Below are positions 37,480 through 48,073 of a stretch of 64,000 nucleotides of DNA, piece after piece (within the stretch, counting starts at the first letter, position 1; every line of letters starts with the position of its first letter). The notes below the pieces were generated by a model, which was given only the letters and a program-made list of their open reading frames with translations, did no database searches and had not been told where the DNA came from. The DNA comes from Dactylonectria macrodidyma (lineage: Eukaryota > Ascomycota > Sordariomycetes > Hypocreales > Nectriaceae). Position numbers and translations under genes: made by a program. The DNA lies in NCBI GenBank assembly GCA_020744425.1, contig JAGMUV010000006.1:1674001-1738000 (forward strand), written 5' to 3'.

Positions 37480-37735
37480 CCCAAAAACCTCTTTCTTCTT
37501 TCCTTTCTCTTCACCCACGAATGCTTCACTGATAAGCGTCCTAACTTCGTGCGGTGCTCGACACTTCCCCCTCTCCACTCCAACCTCAAAAGCCTCGCCT
37601 TGTCCTTTCTTCTTCTCTTTTGCAGCACCACCACCATATAATATACTGCTGCATACGGCCGCGGTCCCCTAAAGACTTTCGTCTCTTTTACCTATATCGC
37701 CTTTGCGCCATCTGCCTCTCTCCAACCTACCTACA
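37480..37735 (+). promoter_or_regulatory. PMA1 core promoter and CT-rich leader
   Basis: The 250 bases before the PMA1 start are dominated by C and T runs (for example 37,486-37,512 and 37,596-37,625), which is typical of strongly expressed fungal genes near their transcription start. A TATA-like word, TATAATATA, lies at 37,637-37,645, 91 bases before the ATG. CTTTTGCAG at about 37,617-37,625 could be a 5'-UTR intron acceptor. The exact start site cannot be read from the sequence. Confidence 0.5.
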
Positions 37736-40700
37736 ATGGCGGAAGAGAAGGTCACCGGCGCCCCGGCGCTGAACACCAACATTGAGACCGGCGGCTTCGA
37801 CGAGAAGCGAGGACAGGTGCCTCCCCCGGCCGTCTCCAAGGGCCCCGCCCCCGCCGACGATGACGAGGATGAGGATATTGATGCCCTGATCGAGGACCTC
37901 GAGTCCGAGGATGGCCACATTGAGGATGAAGAGGAGGAGGTTCAGCCCGGCGGTGGCCGCGTTGTCCCTGAGGACATGCTCCAGACCGACAGCCGCGTTG
38001 GTCTGACCGAGTCCGAGGTTATTGCCCGTCGCCGCAAGTACGGTCTCAACCAGATGAAGGAGGAGAAGGAGAACATGATTCTCAAGTTCCTCGGTTTCTT
38101 CATCGGTCCTATCCAGTTCGTCATGGAGGTAAGTTACCACTACTGCTGCATGCTTGCAGCTACCACACTCTCAATTCCCAATTCGCCTTTCCCACTTCAC
38201 CAATTCTCTTCCAATACCCGTCTGCACTTGCGCCAATGACATTCGGTGCTGGCACTGGTATCAATGGCTGGGTATCGCTTGCTCCATCTGGGGCTTACAC
38301 GGCACCTTGTTTTGATTGCCTGCTCAGCACCGGCATGCTCATTGCACAAATTTTGCCTGCGCGTTTTTGGCGCAGATTGGCAGCCCCACCAGTGTTCCAC
38401 ACAAGCTCGGGGTGCGCGCCAGGGTGTGCATGGCCCCACCCACCAATTCTCTCACCCCAGGACCCATGCTTGTTCTCATCCCAGCTCATCATCCACGCGC
38501 AATCGATGACGGTCGGCACCGCACCGCTTCCGCGGCTGCGCTGTCGCACTGGCATCCTGCCCTGTGGAGACGAGGACGGCGATCAGTCGGTTCAAGTGAT
38601 GTGACCCACTGTTTCGAAACCCCGGTCTATCACGTCCTATCGCTGCAAACCTTGCAGACCTTCCCACTCGTTTCCATGTGCCGGAAATTGGCACTCGTTT
38701 TCGGACTCATAGACTAACTCGCTTGTGTCATAGGGTGCTGCCGTCCTGGCTGCCGGTCTCGAAGATTGGGTCGATTTCGGTGTCATCTGCGCTCTGCTCC
38801 TGCTCAACGCCTGTGTCGGTTTCATCCAGGAATACCAGGCTGGTTCTATCGTCGAGGAGCTCAAGAAGACTCTTGCTCTTAAGGCTGTTGTTCTCCGTGA
38901 CGGTACCCTGAAGGAGGTCGAGGCCCCCGAAGTCGTTCCCGGTGATATCCTCCAGGTTGATGAGGGTACCATTATTCCCGCTGATGGTCGCATCGTCACT
39001 GAGGATGCCTTCCTCCAGGTTGATCAGTCCGCCATCACTGGTGAGTCCCTTGCTGTCGACAAGCACAAGGGCGACAACTGCTACGCTTCTTCCGCTGTCA
39101 AGCGTGGTGAGGCCTTCGTCGTCGTTACCTCCACTGGTGACAACACTTTCGTCGGTCGCGCCGCTGCCCTTGTCTCCCAGTCTGCTGGTGGCACTGGCCA
39201 CTTCACTGAGGTTCTCAACGGCATTGGTACGATTCTGCTCGTCCTTGTCATTGCCACCCTCCTGATTGTCTGGATTTCTTCCTTCTACCGCTCCAACGGC
39301 ATTGTCGACATCCTCCGCTTCACTCTGGCCATTACCATTGTTGGTGTCCCCGTCGGTCTTCCCGCTGTCGTCACCACCACCATGGCTGTCGGCGCCGCCT
39401 ACCTTGCCAAGAAGCAGGCCATCGTCCAGAAGCTTTCCGCTATTGAGTCCCTTGCTGGTGTCGAGATTCTCTGCTCCGACAAGACCGGTACCCTGACCAA
39501 GAACAAGCTCTCCCTCGCTGAGCCCTACACTGTCGCCGGTGTTGAGCCCGATGACCTGATGCTCACTGCCTGCTTGGCTGCTTCCCGCAACAAGAAGGGT
39601 ATTGATGCCATTGACAAGGCTTTCCTCAAGTCCCTGAAGTTCTACCCCCGTGCCAAGTCCGTTCTCTCCAAGTACAAGGTCATCGACTTCCATCCTTTCG
39701 ACCCCGTCTCCAAGAAGGTCCAGGCCCTCGTTGAGTCCCCCCAGGGCGAGCGCATTACCTGTGTCAAGGGTGCCCCTCTCTTCGTTCTCAAGACTGTCGA
39801 GGAGGACCACCCCATCCCTGAGGATGTCGACCGTGACTACAAGAACTGTGTCGCTGAGTTTGCTACCCGTGGTTTCCGATCTCTCGGTGTTGCCCGCAAG
39901 CGTGGTGAAGGTGCCTGGGAAATTCTTGGTATCATGCCCTGCTCTGACCCCCCTCGTCACGATACCGCCCGCACTATCAACGAAGCCAAGACTCTCGGTC
40001 TGTCCATCAAGATGCTTACTGGTGATGCCGTTGGCATTGCCCGTGAAACCTCCCGCCAGCTCGGTCTCGGTACCAACGTCTACAATGCTGAACGCCTCGG
40101 TCTTGGTGGCGGTGGTGACATGCCCGGTTCTGAGGTCTACGATTTCGTTGAGGCTGCCGATGGTTTCGCCGAGGTTTTCCCCCAGCACAAGTACAACGTC
40201 GTCGAGATTCTTCAGCAGCGTGGTTACCTTGTTGCCATGACCGGTGACGGTGTCAACGATGCTCCCTCTCTGAAGAAGTCCGATACTGGTATTGCCGTCG
40301 AGGGTGCCTCCGATGCTGCCCGCTCTGCTGCCGATATTGTCTTCCTTGCCCCCGGTCTCGGTGCCATCATTGATGCCTTGAAGACCTCTCGACAGATTTT
40401 CCACCGCATGTACGCCTACGTTGTCTACCGTATTGCCCTTTCGCTTCACATGGAGATCTTCTTGGGTCTCTGGATCGCCATCCTTAACCGCAGCTTGAAC
40501 ATTGAGCTGGTCGTCTTCATCGCCATTTTCGCCGATGTTGCTACCCTTGCCATTGCCTACGATAACGCCCCCTACTCCCAGACTCCCGTTAAGTGGAACC
40601 TTCCTAAGCTCTGGGGAATGTCCGTTCTCCTCGGTGTCGTCCTGGCCGTCGGTACCTGGATCGCCCTTACCACCATGTACGTCGGTGGCGAGGACGGTGG

Positions 40701-41170
40701 TATTGTCCAGAACTTCGGTAACCTCGATGAGGTCATCTTCCTCGAGATCTCCCTCACTGAGAACTGGCTCATCTTCATCACTCGTGCCAACGGTCCCTTC
40801 TGGTCTTCCATCCCCTCGTGGCAGTTGACTGGTGCCATTCTCCTTGTCGACATCCTGGCCACCTTGTTCTGTCTTTTCGGCTGGTTCATCCACGGCAACC
40901 CCCACACCAGCATCGTTGCTGTTGTCCGTATCTGGATCTTCTCCTTCGGTATCTTCTCCATCATGGGTGGTCTCTACTACTTCATGCAGGGAAGCACCGG
41001 CTTCGACAACCTCATGCACGGCAAGTCCCCCAAGAAGGACCAGAAGCAGCGATCCCTCGAGGACTTTGGTTAGTACCCCCCTACATCCTTCCATCGAGTC
41101 TAGTTTATTAACGTCCTGTGCAGTTGTCTCTCTCCAGCGCGTTTCTACCCAGCACGAGAAGTCTCAGTAA
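37736..41170 (+). CDS. PMA1: Plasma-membrane H+-ATPase
   Basis: P-type proton pump that energises the plasma membrane. Exons are 37736-38128, 38734-41068 and 41124-41170, giving 924 residues, normal for filamentous fungi. The N-terminus is acidic ([19 protein letters not shown]). The pump motifs appear in order: TGES in QSAITGESL, the phosphorylation site CSDKTGTLT with Asp380, the nucleotide-domain KGAP, and the hinge [12 protein letters not shown]. Ten membrane helices can be placed around them. The last exon adds [15 protein letters not shown], the regulatory tail whose phosphorylation activates fungal pumps. The first intron is long (605 nt, GTAAGT to CATAG) and interrupts the region of helix 1; the second is 55 nt. 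Codon use is extremely biased toward C-ending and favoured codons, indicating very high expression. Confidence 0.97.
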
Positions 41171-41732
41171 ATACAGATGGTATATGTCCGGAATACCATC
41201 TGCCGGACTTTTCACATTCGCTTGTTCTAAATTTGCCCTGTACTGCTCATACCCGAGTACCGATACATCTGGAGTGGTTGAGGAGGAACCTTTTCATACC
41301 CCTAGATATCGTCTTCTAGACTAATGAATAAAGTAAAATAAAATACACTTGGGCTATCCCATCTTGTGAATATGTTCCGTGAAGTGCATGTACTGCCAAA
41401 TGGCTTAAAATCTTGACCATGTTTGAGGTGGTTTTCGCATGATAAAAAAAAACTCGTCTTGTCTCGTTCCCACATAGGTCCTATGGTAGGCAGGGCATCT
41501 TGTTGGCCCCCTTGCATTAAGTTTGCTTTTAAAGTCACGTGCAACTATCCAACTTCGATTCAATGTTCTGATGACCAGCATCAAACTTTCACACGGCGCG
41601 TGCCTCGGTACCTACGCAGAAGATTATGCGAAGAACAAAGACTAGCCCAATGATCAGCACCTGACACCCTAGGCTGGTTGCTTATTCGACACCGACCATT
41701 GGTCCCTGGGTAGACGGTCCCGTAATCACATA
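41171..41732. other. PMA1 3' flank and DCAF4-like promoter
   Basis: Non-coding and AT-richer than the flanking genes. A possible poly(A) region lies near 41,326-41,345 (AATGAATAAAGTAAAATAAA). No other feature is seen. Confidence 0.55.
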
Positions 41733-43425
41733 ATGAACCCAGAGATTCCAGGGTACTATTTCGGTATGCCTCCTGACTCAGTTTCCTATGGGCAATCTAA
41801 TAACAGAGACCAGATTCAGAGAAGGGGAAGTATTTCAAGATCCAAAAGTCACATGCGGCCCCTGCTGGCGCGGCGTACTCATCAGACGCCGTTAAGAGGC
41901 GCAGGATCCACGAGCGAACCGTCCGGGCGGCGAAGAAGCGGGCGCACGAAGTGAGGAACCACATCAGGCGGCATCCCATCAGCCGCGATGCCATGTACAG
42001 CGGCATTCTCGCCCGGGAATTTGGACTAGCCCCTGTGGCGGAATGCGGACGCGGTCGAGTCGAGGATGCGGATGTCACCGCCATGGCGTGGGCTCGCGGG
42101 GCGGTAGCCAAGGGCAGCGTGAGGTTTGCGCCGACTTTTGCTTTCGGGCAGTACCCTAACATGCCGTGTTTGTATGTCAGTGGCGATGATACAAGGACGG
42201 GTCTGGGGATGGCATATGCAAGTGAGTGTCATCGATACTGCCACACTGACCACGAGATGGACTGGTGCTGATGGACTGGGCTTACCTTTAGCCTTGGACG
42301 AGCAGACGCTGGTGGGAAGCTACATCCCCACGGATGAAAACGACATGTACGTCTACCATGTCCCATGGATGTCCGATACAACAAGGGCTTATTCTTCTTA
42401 GCATCCGCTACTCTTGTGATTACCCCATTAGCTTCGGGAAACCCTTGAGGTTCCGCTCAGAGATGATACAACTTTCGGATGTTTCCTCCATCAAATACCA
42501 CGGCTCTGCACGCAAGGTCCTTGTGACATCTCGCGAGCCTGGCGAGGGCTGCGGGCTTACTGTCTTCTCGCCACCACGGATACATGCCGACGGCAACCCA
42601 ATTGCGCCCAGGTGGACGTTTGGCGATAGTATGTTGCGATTAGGAGTGTCCGCCGTGTCAGATATGCGTCGCTAACCCTTCGCAGCAGAGCACTGTCAGA
42701 GGCTTGTTATTCGCCGAGGACAGCACCTTAAATGGGTTGTCCACGCCAGCACGCCTGCACCCGCGTCGTCGGATCTGATCTGCGTCGTCGGCACCAACAG
42801 GGGCGTCTTGAAGGTGCAGTCCAACGGGAACATGTCCTTGATGGCGGCCTACAACTCTCTCAATAGGCTGGAGCTCCCTCAGGAGATATTTGCACAGGAC
42901 TTCCAGGTCGGAAACCACAACATTCTACTGGCTGGCGGGCGTCAACCGCGGCTCTGGATGACGGACCTCCGCGCCCCGGACACGCAGTGGTCGTTCAGCA
43001 AGCACGCCAGCGCGATTTCTCACATCCGCAGCGTCAACCCGAACCAGGTGCTAGTCGCGGGCCTGCAGAACTCGATGGCCCTGTACGACGTGCGGTTCCT
43101 CCACCGGCGACGCGACGGCGCGCGGCCCCTGCTCGAGTTCCCGGGCCACGGCAACGAGGCGCACTTCCACGTCGGCTGGGACGTCGACGCCCGACTCGGC
43201 GTCGTCGCCGCCGGCCAGGACAACGGCACCGTCCGCCTCTTCTCCCTCCGCTCCGGCCGCCGGCTGCGGAACCCTGCCACCGAGGCCCTTCGCTCCGGCT
43301 CGCCCTACAAGGCCCTCATGTTCCAGACCATGCCGCGCGAGCGCCTGCCGAGCCTGTTCGTCGGCGAGGGGGCGTGCGTGCGCAAGATTTCCTTTGGAGC
43401 CAACGACTTTGAGGATGAGGTTTGA
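41733..43425 (+). CDS. DCAF4-like WD40 protein
   Basis: I assemble five exons: 41733-41763, 41814-42221, 42292-42346, 42402-42628 and 42686-43425, giving 486 residues. The N-terminus IPGYYF-DSEKGKYFKIQK, then SHAAPAGAAYSSDAVKRR, is the characteristic opening of DDB1- and CUL4-associated factor 4 (WDR21) proteins. WD-type blades follow in the last exon, with WMTDLRAPD and ALYDVRFLHRR as candidate DDB1-contact boxes (xDxR). The family serves as substrate receptors of CUL4 ubiquitin ligases; the substrate here is unknown. The acceptor of exon 4 could also be 42432 (ten residues shorter). Exon 5 has a tandem CAGCAG acceptor that changes one residue. The last exon is much more GC-rich than the first ones. 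Confidence 0.82.
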
Positions 43426-44184
43426 GCATCTTCTGATGAAGGACGTCGAGGCGTGATGGAGCCAGCAATAAATAGAGTTAGATACCCCAACAAAAATAGA
43501 CGGAGCACCTGGTTCGGTAACGGAAAAGCCCTGTGCACTCAGCACGATGTAACGAAAGGGATGGAAGGTCTCCGATGTCAAGAACAATGTTTATTTAGCC
43601 GCAGCTTGCATGCAATTGTACCAAATGACGTGTATTCGAGAAGTCTACCATTGTACTGTATTAGACGCACTGCGTACGAGATGGATGAGATACACGATTT
43701 AGGCATTGTATGTATTGTTTGGTACGTGGAATTGAGTCAAGCTACACTTCAAGTCACGGCTATAGGAGACAACCAAGCTCGAGGCCTCTTACCGCGCTGG
43801 ATGTCACGTCCGGTAGTGTCTTTCACTCTGAGGATGCTAGCTATCTCATAATATGCCATTGAATTTGTAAAACCGGTAGGTAGATGGTTACAATGTAAGA
43901 TATGTTTAAAGATGACCATCTATCTATGAGTGATAGCCAGTCTCATGTGAGCCTCCATACTAAGATACATACCGTGCAGTCCTGATTTGGCTTAAAGAAC
44001 AATGGTGCAGCGAACCTGCCGCACCCCCTTTTCAACGCCCGGTTATCCATATGACGCCGAGGATATATTTCCATCCCCTCTCTTGTTTTTTCCCTGGGGG
44101 CCTGAATACCTGGAAGCTGAATGCTCCATAGCGCACCTTGTGTGCATAAACGATCGTAACGAGAATGAAAAGCAGAGCCACGTC
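43426..44184. other. Convergent 3' flanks
   Basis: Non-coding DNA between the DCAF4-like gene (plus) and the bZIP gene (minus). It is AT-richer than the genes and shows only short meaningless frames. Confidence 0.55.
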
Positions 44185-46619
44185 CTACCGGCTGCCCACC
44201 GACCCCGGCGCGGGAACCGGGGACCGAGAATCCAGATTGAAGGTGTCCGCCAGCGTGGGGAAGGCCTTGGCAAAGGCATCACCGAGTTTCCAGTTGTCCA
44301 GGTTGCGCAGATGGCGCTCAAACACGGGGTTGATCATGAGCTCGTCGCCCTCTGGGTTTTGCAGCAGCGTGTCCGTGTCCTCGTACGGCCACGACAGGGA
44401 CAAGGTGGTGGTGAACGGAATAAAGAAGTTTTCGAAGGCGTACAGCACCGGCGTGTAGTCCCGGCAGAGGCGATCGCGCATGGGAGGAAACGGTACGTGA
44501 TCAACCCAAGCCGGATGGGGCGTGGTGAGCTGCTCGGGAGTTGGTGCGATCCACTCGGGCAGGCGCTCGTAGTTGTCTTGGGTGGGCGCGATCTGCCAGC
44601 GCATGAGGAGGAACATGATGTACAGGACGGCGACTCGCTCGGGCAAGTTGGAAATGTCTGGAAAGGTGGAGAGGATGTCGGTGAAGACTTTGGAGAGCGG
44701 GTGGCTGAAAGCGCTCTGGGCAGGGTTGAGGAGCGAGGAGACGGAGGGATAGCGCGGGCCGACGACCTCGTGAGCAGAGAGGCCATCGGCGGCGCGCTGG
44801 CGGCGCTCGCTGAGGAAATCGAGGAGTAGCGAGTCGAGAGGGCACGTCGGCGGGCAATTCTTGATCTCGGCCACGCCGTGGTCGGACCGGGGCGGCATCG
44901 GACCGGGAGTGGATATCTGCCCCGGAGTGCAGACGCTGGGGCCGGGGCTGGGGCCGGAACACACGCTGTCGGGGCCGGGAGGGATCACATGCTGTTGATG
45001 CTGGGCGTATTGGTGATGTTGCGAATGCAGTTGCTGCTGCTGATGGGCTTGGTGCTGGTGGTGTTCGAGCCCTTGCTGAGTGGGCTTCCCCTGGGACCCC
45101 CAGCTCGTGGACCGGTTGTGCAGAGCGCGTTCGGACGAGACGCCCGTCCAGTCATGCTTCATGGGCAGGTGGTGAAACGACGGCGTATCCTGAGCACTGT
45201 TGAGTCCATTCTGGATCCTATTCACACGCTGTGTGGGGTCAAGCAGAAAGTCGAGCCCCAGACGTTCTGGGCCAAGTTCGAGCCCGTGGCGAAGATCGTT
45301 GCGTTGTTGGACCAGCTGCGTATTGACCTGGGCATCGCTGCCTACGCCTATGCCTATGCCATTGCTGGCACTGGTGGGCTGTTGCTGCCAGTGTTGCTGG
45401 TGGTGTGGGTGAGTTGAGTGGTCAGGGCCAGGGGGCGAAGGGACACTGCCGGGCGTCGACACAGCGTTGTGGTTGTGGTTGTGGTTGTGATTATGATTGT
45501 GACTGTTATGAACGCCGAGGGCGCCTTGATTATTATGTACGGGAGGAGCGTATGTTTGAGCGGGTGATATGTACGCTTGCTCAACGGCGGCTATTGCCCC
45601 TTCATTAGCTTAGACAGGTCCGGTGCAGGCGAGCAGGGCTGGAAGAGTTACCTTGTCCTATAAGAGGCTGGAGCATGGCGACGATGCCGGCAAGACGGCG
45701 TTTGATGTCGGCATTCTCTTGTTCGACGGCCTCCTTGGCGCGAATGATGGCCTGGAGTTCCTGGTAGGGTTGCTGGCTTGTCAGATCCTGAATGCGACGC
45801 TCAAGGGCCTCGATCTGGTTCTTGGTGCGCTCGCGAATGGCACGTTGGGCCTCGCGATCTGACATGGTGTTAGTGACGGGTTGTCATGTAGTCTCAGGGG
45901 TTATTGTCATGCTCGGTGGAATGCTGGGGGGGAGAGTGGGCAGAGATTCAAGACGCATCGTGCAAGCAGAAGCAGACAAGGGCAGGTTTGTTGCAGGAAA
46001 CAAGGTTAAAGCAAGGAAACGCGGGATGGGACAAATGTTCCAAGTAGGACGAGGTCATCAGTCAAACTGTATGGGAAGCAATAAGGCCGAGGGGATTGGC
46101 GAAGCAGGCATGGCTGTCTCGCAGAGGAGTAGGCTCTCACAAAAGGAGTAGGTGTTGTTGACATATCACCAAGCCAATCCCCACCGTGATACCCATGTCA
46201 ATCATGCATGATATAAGATATGACAGGAAACATGAATAAGACAATTTAAGTTTAGATAATACACAGGATTGGGGGATCATGACGGCGCAGCAAACACAAA
46301 AAAAAGTAAGAAAAGCACTCAGCAACATACCATTGGCACGCTTCTTGGCAAGCTGCTCGGGGGTCAAGTTGGCAACTCCGCGGCTACCAGGTCCCGTCTT
46401 CTTCTTCTTACGAGCTCCTCCTCCGCCAGCCGAGTCGTCACCCGGTGTGAGGGCATCGTCGACAGCCTCGCGCTTGGAGCTAGCCCGCAAGGAAGCGTCG
46501 TCGCCTCCTCCCGGGGTGGGCGGGGCAGGGCTGTCGACTGCGACGGAGCAGGATCCGGCGACGGCCAGGTCGTCGATCCCGAAGGCAGCGGCCCCGGGGG
46601 AGTCGGCTCCGGTGCTCAT
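44185..46619 (-). CDS. bZIP transcription factor with DUF3425 domain
   Basis: Minus-strand exons are 46619-46331, 45858-45652 and 45590-44185, giving 633 residues. The DNA-binding region spans the first joint: NLTPEQLAKKRAN-DREAQRA, then IRERTKNQIEALERRI, followed by a leucine-zipper-like coil (EAVEQENADIKRRLAGIVAM). The conserved C-terminal block (LPEWIAPTPEQLTTPHPAWV, PFPPMRDRL, ending near NLDNWKLGDAFAKAFPTLAD) is the fungal DUF3425 domain. A Ser/Gly/Ala-rich head with KKKK and a His/Asn plus Gln/His-rich middle surround these. The first intron is 472 nt and contains TATC-rich AT sequence; the second is 61 nt with GCTAATG before AATAG. The family includes developmental and stress regulators, but I cannot name an orthologue. 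Confidence 0.9.
45465..45500 (-). repeat. CACAAC coding repeat (His-Asn tract)
   Basis: Inside exon 3 of the bZIP gene, four CACAAC units and diverged CATAAT/CACAAT units encode alternating His and Asn (NSHNHNHNHNHNHN). It is an in-frame hexanucleotide repeat likely to vary in length. Confidence 0.85.
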
Positions 46620-48073
46620 CGGGGAGACCGGGGGGGAAGAGCCGCAGGTGCGTGGGTGGAGAGGATGTGGGTGAGAGGAGTCGCGTCTTTGCTCGTTGGT
46701 TTGAGTGGGCCTCCTCTCGATCTCTGTCTGGTGTGTGTGCTGCCGCTCTGGTGCGTGGTGTTGTGCTCTAGGCTCTGTTATAGTGGGCCTCTAGCTCCCC
46801 TATCCCTCTCCTTCTCCTCACTCTCAGGGCACCCTCAGCCCGTCCAATTCCCCTTCTTCTCCTCCTCCTCCTCCTCCTTGCCCGCTGTGCGACGAGTGGG
46901 GGAGGGGGAAGAGCTGCGCTTCAGCGTCAAGCGTCGACGCTCCCTGGCGATAAGATCGGTCGCACCCCCAAAAAAAAGATAGTCAGAATTCCCGCCCAGA
47001 GGCAGAGCCGGTACTCCTTACTGCCAAATGTTCGCCCCCAAAAGGACTCGGCGAAAATCCAGGATGATTTGGCGAAAAGTGGACGTGGCAGGGTCGAGCC
47101 TATGGGAGGGGGGTCGTTGACTCATAAAGCCCGCTGTCGCCAGGTCGTGACCGAGTCATGGAACTGCTTTTGGTTGCTTTCTTTTCTTTCCTAGTTGGCT
47201 GACTTTTGTGGGGAGCAAAAACGCGCTTCTCCCATCCCGTTCTCGTCTCGGCTTTCTCCTTTCCCTTTTGTTGCCTCGGGCAGAAGTTCAGAACGTGCCA
47301 GCCACGACCGTGAGGTGACATCGCAATCCAAAAAGCAGGGGCACTCACAAATCCGATCAGGTGATCTCAATGCCCTCTAACGACCAATGACTTAGAACAT
47401 GCGTTATGGATGTCGCCATTCTGCTGCAGGTACCGATGGTAGCCTACCTCATGGTATGCCTGATAATGAACCATGTAAGCTTACGTATCATGGTATTCGA
47501 ATGCATGGAGTCAATCATCCTGAGGCTTGCTGTTCCAAATGCTCACCTGCTCCACAATGACCGTCTTTGGCCAACATCCGAGACAACAAAAGCCACAATC
47601 AACATTACATCTTTGTTTTGCCCAGCAGGTCAAACGCAAAAGACGAAAAAAGAAACCACATTAACCCTACATAGATAGGTATGCCATGGATTATCAACGC
47701 CACCATGCCTGCCTGTACATATTTCGCTGTCACTCGTTGTCTCACCACTTGTATAGATTCTTCATCCGTCCCTCAATGGTTGTTTCTCATTTTATTCGAG
47801 AAGTAATTATACTAAACCTACTCATGTAGTTCCATTCTTGGCACATAATATTCCTTCCAATTGCGGACTCTAGTACAATGTCCCTAGCCCTCCCTTCGCT
47901 CTTCCCTGTATTGCTTGCCCGGCTTCGGCTTCTTCCATGTCATTTCTAGACTCGTCCTGTCACCCAACCATGTGGCATCTCGATCACTCTCCCATACAGT
48001 TAGCCTGCAGATATCCTAACCAACCTGTGGACAAGACCACATTCCATCTCCCAATCTAAGCTGCCACCATGAC
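46620..48073. other. Intergenic between bZIP start and NIC96 end
   Basis: The left part is a pyrimidine-rich (plus strand) promoter of the bZIP gene, with a CTCCTC run at about 46,855-46,880. The right part is the 3' flank of NIC96. No gene is seen. Confidence 0.55.

Larger units (their letters stand above)
26086..37735. other. 11.6-kb stretch without recognisable genes
   Basis: I checked every long frame on both strands and recognised none. They are short, overlapping, of unusual composition and lack splice-consistent partners. The stretch contains microsatellite-like arrays (28,577-28,620; 33,705-33,734; a GGAGTT run at about 31,212-31,233), A14/A15 tracts (30,749-30,762; 32,965-32,979), GTACGTA-type short palindromes and TG-rich runs (about 27,762-27,786). 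The last 250 bases are the pyrimidine-rich leader of PMA1. Confidence 0.6.

Noticed and set aside
38728..41094. 788-codon open frame on the strand opposite PMA1
   Set aside because: It mirrors the PMA1 exon; strong codon bias without TTA, CTA and TCA removes stops on the opposite strand. The peptide is Gly/Asp/Asn/Leu-rich and resembles no family.
42987..43412. 141-codon Arg/Pro-rich frame in the DCAF4-like exon
   Set aside because: A shifted frame in a very GC-rich exon; composition noise.
44002..44829. 275-codon plus frame opposite the bZIP gene
   Set aside because: The minus strand holds the conserved DUF3425 domain; the plus peptide has no recognisable content.
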